Made by a program: the position numbers and the translations under genes
The notes under the pieces: model-generated
The model's input: the letters and a program-made list of their open reading frames with translations, nothing else
Database searches by the model: none
What the model was told of the DNA's origin: nothing
In this document: one piece after another, positions 37,263 through 45,217 of the stretch
Position numbering within the stretch: position 1 is the stretch's first letter
How the letters are laid out: each line of letters begins with the position of its first letter
Assembly (NCBI GenBank): GCA_009726095.1
Contig: WLMZ01000002.1
Coordinates: 17,308 to 81,307 of the forward strand
Reading direction: 5' to 3'
Source: Actinomycetota bacterium
GTDB lineage: Bacteria; Actinomycetota; Acidimicrobiia; Acidimicrobiales; Ilumatobacteraceae
DNA length: 64,000 bases

Positions 37263-39257
37263 CTAATACAGGGCCGGGCGACCCGACGCGGTGGCCGTGA
37301 CCGTGCCGTCGACGAAGAACTCCTCACCCTCGATGTGGGCGATGTTGAACACATGCGTCACCACGATCTCGGCGTCGCCTGCTCCTGCGTCGAGCACGTG
37401 CCGCATCGCATCGGCACGCGCCATGGCCTCGGCGGCGGCGATGGCATCGGCCTGCACGACATGGTCACCAGACGATGCAGGATGGTGCACCCGGAAGCGG
37501 CCCCGTTCGGGCTGCGACACGTAGACATCGGCATGCACTCTGACCCGGCCGACAACAGCACCGATGGCATTGGCCACATCGGCGTTGGCGGGGACCAGAC
37601 CCTCGGACCTGAGCAACCGCGCCACTGCCGGGTAGTACATCTGGGCCGAAGCACCCAGACCGATAACGGGCACCGACAGCGCCGCAGTGATGGCCACGAC
37701 ACCGGCACGACAATCGAGCGACGCGGCGAGCAGCGGGTGGCGGCTCAGTCCCGCCCCCTCGAAGCCGTCCCGGGCCAGCGCCACATCGAGCAGCGTCTCT
37801 GCTGATCGGCGCTCGAGCGTGTCGATGACCCAACGCGAGAACTCCTGGGGTCCGTCGGCCACGGCTCGGCCGATGGCCGATCGCTTGCGGGCCATCAGCG
37901 CAGCACCCTTGTCGGCGGCGCTGCGGTCGAAGGCCAGATACTCGCCGAGGACGTGCGAGGCATCGGTGGGCGTGAACGCCGACAGCATGAGCAGGCCGCG
38001 CTTCACCAAACGATTCAGCCTGGATTCATCGGCGTGACCGCGCACCAGCGCAGCGACCGACGACGGCCCCTTCATCGCCCGGGCGAGCAGCTCTGCCTCT
38101 CCGTCGTCCAGACCGACATCACTGGCGCCCGCATCGCCCAGGGGAAGCACAAAGCGTGCGTCGTGTTCGCTGGGGAGATCGTGCAGAAGCTGGCTGTCGA
38201 GCACACGGTGAACGAGTTCGTGGTGATCAACCGCCGCCAGGCACAGCGGCACGACGCGTCGGGGGCCAAGGTCGAGCGCGGCGGTGACACCGGTCGTGGA
38301 CACTGCGACCTCGCTGTCGCCACCTAGACCCACCGTGGTCATCGCCACGGCCTCGACCATCGTGCGGAATCCACCAACGGTGGCACCGTGCTCGTCGAGT
38401 CGGGGAGAGCCACCGGCAAGCATCGCCACATCGGTGGTGGTACCCCCGATGTCGGAGATGATCGCGTCTGCCACCCCGGTGAGATACGACGCGCCAACCA
38501 AGGATGCTGCAGGGCCGGACAGGATGGTCTCGATCGGCCGGGTGCGTGCCACCCCGGCCGACATCAGGGCACCATCGCCGCGAACCATCATCAACGGGGC
38601 ATCAATGGAATGGAGTTCCATGATGTGCTGCGCCGCAGCGATGAGCCCCGACACGAGTCCGATGAGACGAGCGTTGAGGACGCCCGTCAGTGCGCGGCGC
38701 GGCCCGTCGAGCTTGGCCGACAGCTCGTGGCCGCAGGTCACCGGCAGTCCAGTGTGGGCAATGATGAGATCGCGCGCAGCGATCTCGTGCGCTGGATTGC
38801 GTGTGGCGAACTGTGCGGTGACGGCGAACCCGGTGACCGTGGGCGCATGCGTTGCAACCTCGCGCGTCAGCGTGTCGACATCGAGCGGGGCGAGTGCGTC
38901 GCCGTGCGGGTTGTGCCCTCCGGCAACGCGAATGAGCGGATCGCCGTGCAGGGCCTGCATCAGGCCGGCACGGTCGGCGTCGCCTTCGTCGAAGCCAATG
39001 AACACCAGGGCAACCCGACCGCCGCGCCCCTCGACCAATGCGTTGGTGGCCAGCGTGGTGGACAACGACACCAGCGCAATGTCTGACGCCCGGACCGCAG
39101 CGGTGGACAGCACGGCTCCCACCGCTCCGGCGATGCCGATCGCCAAGTCGTGACGAGTGGTCAACGACTTGGCCTTGGCAATGACCCCGTGCTGGTCGTC
39201 GAACAGCACAGCATCGGTATACGTGCCGCCGGTGTCGATGCCTAGGGAGAGCGTCAT
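37263..39257 (-). CDS. Hydantoinase/oxoprolinase subunit A (HyuA family)
   Basis: 664 residues from ATG 39257, supported by GAGGA nine bases upstream. ASKHA-type ATPase fold: LGIDTGGTYTDAVLFD at the N-terminus, LSTTLATNALVEGRGG, and the second phosphate motif IISDIGGTTTDVAML. HyuA usually works with a separate HyuB subunit in ATP-dependent opening of hydantoin or 5-oxoproline rings, or in acetone carboxylase-like enzymes. No HyuB gene is adjacent; the neighbour is a nitroreductase. Confidence 0.87.
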   Translation of the reverse strand: MTLSLGIDTGGTYTDAVLFDDQHGVIAKAKSLTTRHDLAIGIAGAVGAVLSTAAVRASDIALVSLSTTLATNALVEGRGGRVALVFIGFDEGDADRAGLMQALHGDPLIRVAGGHNPHGDALAPLDVDTLTREVATHAPTVTGFAVTAQFATRNPAHEIAARDLIIAHTGLPVTCGHELSAKLDGPRRALTGVLNARLIGLVSGLIAAAQHIMELHSIDAPLMMVRGDGALMSAGVARTRPIETILSGPAASLVGASYLTGVADAIISDIGGTTTDVAMLAGGSPRLDEHGATVGGFRTMVEAVAMTTVGLGGDSEVAVSTTGVTAALDLGPRRVVPLCLAAVDHHELVHRVLDSQLLHDLPSEHDARFVLPLGDAGASDVGLDDGEAELLARAMKGPSSVAALVRGHADESRLNRLVKRGLLMLSAFTPTDASHVLGEYLAFDRSAADKGAALMARKRSAIGRAVADGPQEFSRWVIDTLERRSAETLLDVALARDGFEGAGLSRHPLLAASLDCRAGVVAITAALSVPVIGLGASAQMYYPAVARLLRSEGLVPANADVANAIGAVVGRVRVHADVYVSQPERGRFRVHHPASSGDHVVQADAIAAAEAMARADAMRHVLDAGAGDAEIVVTHVFNIAHIEGEEFFVDGTVTATASGRPALY

Positions 39258-39280
39258 GGGGTGGGTCCTCGCAGTGCGGG

Positions 39281-39304
39281 CCGAGACCACGGTCGGGGTC
39301 TCGG
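39281..39304 (-). promoter_or_regulatory. Inverted repeat in the hydantoinase-A leader
   Basis: CCGAGACC (39281-39288) and GGTCTCGG (39297-39304) are perfect 8-bp arms around an 8-base loop. A minus-strand TAGCCT (39323-39318) would start transcription upstream, placing this structure in the leader just before the ribosome-binding site. It could be an operator or an RNA hairpin. Confidence 0.45.
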
Positions 39305-39378
39305 TCGGGCCCGTTCGAGGCTAACGCCAACGCGCTGCGCCGCGGCCGCACAACCACCACGCCGACTAGGTTGAGCGT

Positions 39379-39408
39379 ATGCAACGACCAGCGCGGAATC
39401 AGCAGTGA
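39379..39408 (+). CDS. Candidate leaderless mini-ORF coupled to the GH3 gene
   Basis: ATG at 39379 opens nine codons (MQRPARNQQ) ending in TGA at 39406-39408. TAGGTT (39367-39372) ends six bases before the ATG. The TGA overlaps the GTG start of the GH3 gene (39405-39407). It is the third example here of a TAnnnT box, a very short ORF and an RTGA overlap in series. Confidence 0.45.
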   Translation: MQRPARNQQ

Positions 39409-41948
39409 GCCGGGACATCGAGGCGCTCGTTGCCTCCATGACCATCGATGAGAAGGCGTCGCTCACGGCGGGTGCCAGTACATGGTCCACTGCTGCCATC
39501 GCCCGACTCGGCATTCCCGAGGTGTTCGTCTGCGACGGACCCGCCGGGGCCAGGGGGCCGCTCATCGAAGGGGTCGGCGAGCAGGTCCGCTCGCTCAACA
39601 TTCCCTGTGGTTCGGCGCTCGGGGCCACGTGGAATCCGGCGCTGCTCGAGCAACTCGGCGACGCCCTGGGTGATCAGACGCGTACCAAGGCGTGCCGGGT
39701 GCTGTTGGCCCCGACAGTGAACCTGCACCGCGCCCCGCTCGCCGGGCGCAACTTCGAGTCGTACTCCGAGGACCCACTGCTGACGGGCAAGCTGGCGGCC
39801 GCATTTGTGCGTGGTGTGCAGTCGCACGGCGTCGCCACCACCGTGAAGCATTTCGCCGGCAACGAGGCAGAGTTCGAACGGATGACCATCGACAGCGTCA
39901 TTGATGAGCGCGCCCTGCGCGAGCTCTACCTGCTGCCCTTCGAGCTCGCCGTCCGCGAGGGTGGCGCACTGGGCATCATGACGTCGTACAACCGGCTCAA
40001 CGGTCGCTACAACGCCGAGAATCGCGAGTTGCTCCACGACATCCTGCGCGGCGAATGGGGCTTCGAGGGGTTCGTGGTCACCGACTGGTTCGCTGGCGGC
40101 ACCGCAGCAGGAGCGGCCGACGCAGGCCTCGACCTGGAGATGCCGGGCCCAGCGCGGTTCTACGGCCGCAAGCTCGGTCAGGCCGTGCACGAAGGGCTGG
40201 TGGCCGAGCACCTGCTCGATGGCGCTGCGTCGCGGTTGCTCTCGGTGTTCGACCGTATCGGCGCGCTCGACGACGAAGAACTGCCACCAATCGCCATCGA
40301 CCGAGCCGAGCACCGAGCCCTGGCCCGCCAGGCCGCAGCCGAGTCGATGGTGCTACTGAAGAACCAGGGTGTCCTGCCATTGCAGTTGTCGGACCTGCGA
40401 ACCATTGCGGTCATCGGCCCCAACGCCGAACGAGCACGCATCATGGGCGGCGGGTCTGCGCAGCTGCAGCCCCACTACCGCATCTCTCCACTCGAAGCGC
40501 TCCACGCTCGCTTGGGCGAGCACGTCACCATCGTGCATGAGCCGGGCTGCGACATCGACCGCACCATTGCCCCGATCAGCGCGACACAGCTCGACAACGG
40601 CCAAGGTGGAACCGGCTTTCTCGTCGAGGTGTTCGCTGGCAACGACTGCGACGGCGACGTCGTTCATCGCACCACGCTCGATGACGGCAAGGTCTTGCTA
40701 CTCCCGGGCATCGATCCGACGCTGCCGCGTGGCCCCATCGCCTTTCGCGCCACGTCGTCGTTCACCCCCACGAAGTCGGGACCACACATCATCAGCATGC
40801 TGCAGTTGGGCAGTGCGTGCTTGTCGATCAATGGCAACGTGATCTTCGATGGCATCACCCATCCCACCCCTCGGGGTGACGCCTATTTCGGTCTTGCCCG
40901 CAAGGAGCTGACGGCCGAGATCCCGCTGCGCGTCGGTGAGCGCTACGAACTCGACATCGAGTTCGTGTCCACCGAACGCTCGTGGATGCAGGGCGTTGAG
41001 ATCGGCTGCAAGCCGGTGCCCGACCCCGACATGATGGACCGGGCCGTCGCCGCGGCGGCCACTGCCGACGCCGTGATCGTGATCGTCGGCACCAACAACG
41101 ATTGGGAGACCGAGGGCCACGACCGCGACACGCTCGACCTACCGGGCAGGCAGGCCGAGCTGATCAGGCGGGTGTCGCGGGCCAACCCGAACACCGTCAT
41201 CGTCGTCAACGCCGGAGCCCCGATCACCACTGACTGGGCCGTCGAAGCACCCGCCGTCCTGCAGGCCTGGTTCGGTGGTCAGGAGATGTCGAACGCGCTC
41301 GTTGAGGTGTTGTTCGGCGACACCGACCCTGCGGGCCGACTACCCACCACCTTTCCCACCTGCATCGAGCACACACCCTCGTTCGGCAACTTCCCCGGCG
41401 AACACGGCCAGGTGCGCTACGGCGAGGGTGTCCTGATGGGTTACCGGTGGTACGAGACCCGCAAGCTCCCCGTTTCGTTCGCGTTCGGGCACGGGCTGTC
41501 GTACACATCGTTCGCGCTGGGTACGCCAACCGTCTCTGCGGTATCCATCGGGCATGCCCAACTGCACACAGGCGCCGGCACGATCGACGTGTCCGTGCAG
41601 GTGACCAACACCGGCACCCGGCGCGGTGCCGAGGTCGTGCAGTGCTACGTCGGTGCCGTCGATCCCGTTGTCGTGCGGCCGCTCAAGGAGCTCAAGGCGT
41701 TCCAGAAGGTCTGGCTGGAGCCGGGCGAGACCACCGAGGTCACCCTCACCCTGGATGCCCGATCGTTTTCGTATTGGGACCCAGGCAATGCCTATCGCGG
41801 CGACCTGAACCCGAGTCCGATCGGGTTGTTCACCGATGTCCCGGAATCGCCTCGGGGTTGGCGCATCGATCCCGGCAGCTATTGCGTCCACATCGGCCGG
41901 TCATCCGCCGACATCGCCCACACCACCAACATCGAGGTCACCGAATGA
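39405..41948 (+). CDS. Beta-glucosidase-type glycoside hydrolase family 3 with PA14 domain
   Basis: 847 residues. Order: GH3 N-terminal barrel (FVCDGPAGARGP; nucleophile about D227 in GFVVTDWFAGG), the second alpha/beta domain interrupted by a PA14 domain (about 390-540, with HIISMLQLGSACLSINGNVI), then DAVIVIVGTNNDWETEGHDR and a C-terminal fibronectin-III-like domain. This is the layout of many bacterial beta-glucosidases. No signal peptide is visible, so it probably acts on imported oligosaccharides. GTG start with no ribosome-binding site; it is overlapped by the mini-ORF at 39379. Confidence 0.93.
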   Translation: MSRDIEALVASMTIDEKASLTAGASTWSTAAIARLGIPEVFVCDGPAGARGPLIEGVGEQVRSLNIPCGSALGATWNPALLEQLGDALGDQTRTKACRVLLAPTVNLHRAPLAGRNFESYSEDPLLTGKLAAAFVRGVQSHGVATTVKHFAGNEAEFERMTIDSVIDERALRELYLLPFELAVREGGALGIMTSYNRLNGRYNAENRELLHDILRGEWGFEGFVVTDWFAGGTAAGAADAGLDLEMPGPARFYGRKLGQAVHEGLVAEHLLDGAASRLLSVFDRIGALDDEELPPIAIDRAEHRALARQAAAESMVLLKNQGVLPLQLSDLRTIAVIGPNAERARIMGGGSAQLQPHYRISPLEALHARLGEHVTIVHEPGCDIDRTIAPISATQLDNGQGGTGFLVEVFAGNDCDGDVVHRTTLDDGKVLLLPGIDPTLPRGPIAFRATSSFTPTKSGPHIISMLQLGSACLSINGNVIFDGITHPTPRGDAYFGLARKELTAEIPLRVGERYELDIEFVSTERSWMQGVEIGCKPVPDPDMMDRAVAAAATADAVIVIVGTNNDWETEGHDRDTLDLPGRQAELIRRVSRANPNTVIVVNAGAPITTDWAVEAPAVLQAWFGGQEMSNALVEVLFGDTDPAGRLPTTFPTCIEHTPSFGNFPGEHGQVRYGEGVLMGYRWYETRKLPVSFAFGHGLSYTSFALGTPTVSAVSIGHAQLHTGAGTIDVSVQVTNTGTRRGAEVVQCYVGAVDPVVVRPLKELKAFQKVWLEPGETTEVTLTLDARSFSYWDPGNAYRGDLNPSPIGLFTDVPESPRGWRIDPGSYCVHIGRSSADIAHTTNIEVTE

Positions 41949-42733
41949 TCAAGCTCCGCGACGAGGGCCGCATCCGCGTCCTCACCCTCGATCGGCCCGA
42001 GGTGAGGAACGCGTTCAACGAGGCGCTCTACGACGCCGCCACCGATGCGCTGATTGCTGCGGCCACCGACCCCGGCATTGCCGTGGTCGTCATCACCGGT
42101 GCGGGCCAGGCATTCTCATCGGGGGCCGACCTGATGGACATGGCCCAACGCAACAGCGGGTCGTTCGTGAACGGCCGGCACGGGTTCCCCGGATTCGTCG
42201 ATCAGTTGATCGCGTTCCCAAAGCCGTTGCTCTGCGCGGTCAACGGGCTTGCGCTCGGGATCGGCGCGACCATGCTTGCATTGGCCGACCTCGTGTTCAT
42301 CTCCTCAGAGGCCCGCGTGCGCTGCCCCTTCACGCGGTTGGGTGTGGCACCCGAGGCGGCGAGCAGCGTCACGTTCCCCCGGTTACTCGGCCGCCAAAAT
42401 GCAACGTGGGCGCTGATGAGCAGTGAATGGCTGTCCGCCGCCGAGTGCGTGCAGATGGGCCTTGCCTGGCGCGAATGTGCACCCGATCAGTTGCTGGCCG
42501 AAACCATGCGCCACGCCGCAGTGTTGGCGAGCAAGCCGATCAACTCCCTCGTCGAATGCAAGCGCACCATCGTCGAGCCGATGCTCGCCGAGTTGGCTGC
42601 GGCGCGCGAGCGCGAGAACGATGCCTTCATGGTGCTGCTCGGTGGACCGGCCAACACCGAGGCGCTCATGGCCTTTGCCGAGCGACGCGAGCCCGACTTC
42701 ACGATGATCGACGATTCGCCGATTCTGCGCTGA
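41945..42733 (+). CDS. Enoyl-CoA hydratase/isomerase family protein
   Basis: 262 residues. Crotonase fold: RIRVLTLDRPEVRNAFNEAL, oxyanion-hole strand GAGQAFSSGADLMDM and second oxyanion segment NGLALGIGATMLALADLVF. The usual catalytic Glu positions near LGVAPEAASS carry one Glu (VAPEAA), which suits a hydratase or isomerase. The ATG overlaps the GH3 stop (ATGA), an odd operon partner for a glycosidase. Confidence 0.9.
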   Translation: MIKLRDEGRIRVLTLDRPEVRNAFNEALYDAATDALIAAATDPGIAVVVITGAGQAFSSGADLMDMAQRNSGSFVNGRHGFPGFVDQLIAFPKPLLCAVNGLALGIGATMLALADLVFISSEARVRCPFTRLGVAPEAASSVTFPRLLGRQNATWALMSSEWLSAAECVQMGLAWRECAPDQLLAETMRHAAVLASKPINSLVECKRTIVEPMLAELAAARERENDAFMVLLGGPANTEALMAFAERREPDFTMIDDSPILR

Positions 42734-42741
42734 CCAGCTGC

Positions 42742-43350
42742 CTACAGCGACATTCCAACCGCCGCGGCATAGCGGCGGCTCACGTCGTCCCAACTGATGA
42801 GGTTCCAGATCGCCGCCATGTAGTCGGCGCGCACGTTCTGGTACTGCAGGTAGTAGGCGTGTTCCCACACATCGATGGCCAACAGTGGCACGGTGCCCAG
42901 GAGCTGATTGTCCTGGTGCGTCAGCAGTTGCTGGGTCACGAGACGACCGCCGAGTGGCTCGAAGCCGAGGATGCCCCATCCGCTGCCCTGAATGGTGACG
43001 GTGATCTGGGCGAAACGCGCCTTGAACGCAGCGAACCCATGGAATGTCTCATCGATTGCAGTGCGTAGCGGTCCCGTGGGCTCGCCCCCACCATCCGGCG
43101 ACAGGTTCTTCCAGTAGATGCTGTGCAGGACATGCCCGCCGAGGTTGAACGCCAGCGCTCGTTGCAGCCCGACCAGATCTGCCCATTTCTCCTGCGCCGC
43201 TGCCTCCTCGATCTTCTCGAGGGCGGTATTTGCTGCCGTCACGTAGGAGGCGTGGTGTTTGCCGTGATGCAGGTCGATCACTCGTGCCGACAAATGCGGC
43301 TCGAGATCAGCGGGGTCGTACGCAAGATCGGGGAGGGAATACGTAGCCAT
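42742..43350 (-). CDS. sodA: Superoxide dismutase, Fe/Mn family
   Basis: 202 residues from ATG 43350. Metal ligands are visible: His in DLHHGKHHASYV, His in NLGGHVLHSIYW, and Asp/His in LLAIDVWEHAYYLQY. The motif GSGWGILGFEPLGGRL is typical. Metal preference cannot be fixed by eye. TACGTT (43362-43357) ends six bases before the ATG, and a start seven codons upstream is thereby rejected. It follows the transporter operon in the same direction but appears to have its own promoter. Confidence 0.95.
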   Translation of the reverse strand: MATYSLPDLAYDPADLEPHLSARVIDLHHGKHHASYVTAANTALEKIEEAAAQEKWADLVGLQRALAFNLGGHVLHSIYWKNLSPDGGGEPTGPLRTAIDETFHGFAAFKARFAQITVTIQGSGWGILGFEPLGGRLVTQQLLTHQDNQLLGTVPLLAIDVWEHAYYLQYQNVRADYMAAIWNLISWDDVSRRYAAAVGMSL

Positions 43351-43407
43351 GCCGTCAACGTACCCCGTCACGCATGAGGGTAGACATCGCCCTGGCCAGG
43401 CGGGTGG

Positions 43408-43779
43408 TCAGCCGCGGTCGCGGATGGCCTTCACCACTTCGTCCAGGTGCGCCTGGCCCTCGTACAACGAGCGCAGCATCCAGAATCGCCAGAACCGCAC
43501 CAGTGCCGTGCGGATCCACAACGTTGCGCCGACGATGGCCATACAGATGCATGCGATACCGAGCACGATGAGTTCGTTCTGGTCGAGCGCATTGTCGGCC
43601 TGACCCGCCTGGATGTACGACCCGATGGCGATGACCACCGACGCCACCATCAGCACGATGCCGAACGATGAGTTCGCCTTCTCAACCGTTGGTTTGCCGG
43701 ATGTCTTCACCTGCATCTCGGCAATGTCATTCTTGAATTGCTCGATTCGGTTGTCTGCGTTGCTCTGATCTTGGGTCAT
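43408..43779 (-). CDS. Small membrane protein at the end of the Liv-type operon
   Basis: 123 residues. A charged N-terminal helix (residues 1-35, DNRIEQFKNDIAEMQVKTSG) is followed by two transmembrane segments (about 39-58 and 70-90) and a basic C-terminal helix. No family is recognised. Its ATG overlaps the livF stop in an ATGA, so it is translated together with the transporter ATPases. An accessory subunit or regulator of the transporter is a reasonable inference. Confidence 0.7.
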   Translation of the reverse strand: MTQDQSNADNRIEQFKNDIAEMQVKTSGKPTVEKANSSFGIVLMVASVVIAIGSYIQAGQADNALDQNELIVLGIACICMAIVGATLWIRTALVRFWRFWMLRSLYEGQAHLDEVVKAIRDRG

Positions 43780-44489
43780 GGTTGTCCCTTTCCGCCGAGG
43801 TAGGCCGATGAAAGTTCTTCTGCGATTTCGTCGGGCGGCCCGACACGAGTGATGCGTCCGCTGAGCATGATGGCAGCTCTGTCGGCAATGCCGAGCACAG
43901 TACGCGCAAACTGTTCGACAACGAGCACGGAAACGCCGGTCTCGGCGACCTGTGCGACGATCTCGTACAGGCTGCTGACGATGAGCGGCGCGAGCCCCAT
44001 CGAGAGTTCGTCGAGCAGCAACACAGCGGGATTCGTGGCCAGCGCACGTGACATCGCCAACATCTGCTGCTCGCCGCCCGACATCGTGCCGGCAAGTTGT
44101 GAGCGCCGATCACCCAACCGTGGGAACCGCTCGTAGGCGATGGCTTCGATATCGCTCAACTTGGCACCCGTGTGGGTGGCCATCATCAGGTTCTCGCGCA
44201 CGGTGAGGTTGGGGAACACGCCCCTGCCCTCGGGAATGGTGCACACCCCGAGTCGGGCGAGCTTGTCTGCGCCAACACCTGTGACGGGTCGGCCCGCAAG
44301 GCGGACCTCGCCGCTCATGATGTCCACCAGTCCGGCGAGCACATTGAGGCTGGTGGACTTGCCGCCACCGTTCGGGCCGAGCAGAGCCAGCACCTCGCCA
44401 CGGTGCACCGTGAGGGTGACGCCGTGCAACACCTCGATCGAGCCATAGCCGGCGCGGACATCGACTAGTTCGAGCAATGGCTCGCTCAT
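43776..44489 (-). CDS. livF: Branched-chain amino-acid-type ABC transporter ATPase LivF
   Basis: 237 residues from ATG 44489, which overlaps the livG stop (ATGA). Walker A is LLGPNGGGKSTSLN, the signature is MSGGEQQMLAMSRAL and Walker B is AVLLLDELSMGLAP, followed by VLVVEQFA where the H-loop His is replaced by Gln-Phe as is usual in LivF (VEQ). It energises uptake with LivG. The frame is open farther upstream but inside livG. Confidence 0.93.
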   Translation of the reverse strand: MSEPLLELVDVRAGYGSIEVLHGVTLTVHRGEVLALLGPNGGGKSTSLNVLAGLVDIMSGEVRLAGRPVTGVGADKLARLGVCTIPEGRGVFPNLTVRENLMMATHTGAKLSDIEAIAYERFPRLGDRRSQLAGTMSGGEQQMLAMSRALATNPAVLLLDELSMGLAPLIVSSLYEIVAQVAETGVSVLVVEQFARTVLGIADRAAIMLSGRITRVGPPDEIAEELSSAYLGGKGQP

Positions 44490-45217
44490 GCCCGATGGTC
44501 CTCGCCGAGATAGGCCTCGAGCACTGCCTGGTTGCTCTGGATGTCGCCCGGGGCGCCCGATGCAATGATGCGCCCGAAGTCGAGTACCTGGATGAACGAG
44601 CACACCTTCATCACCAACGACACGTCGTGCTCCACGAGCAGGATCGCTGTGCCCTCGGCGCACAGGTGCAGCAGCAGCTCGCCGAACTCCTCGGTCTCCT
44701 GCTCGTCCTGGCCGGAGGCGGGCTCGTCGAGCAACAGGATCTTGGGCCGGGTCATCAGCGCCCTGCCCATCTCGACGCGCCGGGCCATGCCGGTGGGGAT
44801 CTCTGACACATCACGGTCGGCGAGCGCTGACAGCCCGAGCAGCTGAACCACGTGGTCGGTCTCGGCGCGGGGATCTACCCGGGTCTTGCTCCAACGATTA
44901 CGAATCTCGCCGGCCACACGGATGTTGTCGCGAACCGTGAGCGAGGTGAACAGCTCGAGCCGCTGGAAGGTACGGGCCACCCCTGCGCGTGAACGCTTGT
45001 ACGGGGGCAACGAACTGATGTCGCGTCCATCGAGCAGGATCTCGCCGGACGTGGGCTGCAAGAGCCCGGTAATGCAGTTGAACAGCGTGGTCTTGCCGGC
45101 ACCATTGGGGCCGATGAGACCGGTGATGGCTCCGGCTTCGGCGGTGACACCGACATCGCTGAGCGCGGCCGCGCCGCCGAACGTCATCCCGACACCTCGA
45201 CACTCAAGAAGGTGCAT
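44486..45217 (-). CDS. livG: Branched-chain amino-acid-type ABC transporter ATPase LivG
   Basis: 243 residues. Walker A IGPNGAGKTTLFNCITG and Walker B ILLLDEPASGQDEQE are normal, and ILLVEHDVSLVM carries the H-loop His. The ABC signature, usually LSxGxQRR in LivG, reads IPTGMARRVEMG, so Ser is replaced by Thr and the Gln by Ala. The start lies 13 bases inside the upstream permease gene, which implies coupling. Confidence 0.92.
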   Translation of the reverse strand: MHLLECRGVGMTFGGAAALSDVGVTAEAGAITGLIGPNGAGKTTLFNCITGLLQPTSGEILLDGRDISSLPPYKRSRAGVARTFQRLELFTSLTVRDNIRVAGEIRNRWSKTRVDPRAETDHVVQLLGLSALADRDVSEIPTGMARRVEMGRALMTRPKILLLDEPASGQDEQETEEFGELLLHLCAEGTAILLVEHDVSLVMKVCSFIQVLDFGRIIASGAPGDIQSNQAVLEAYLGEDHRA

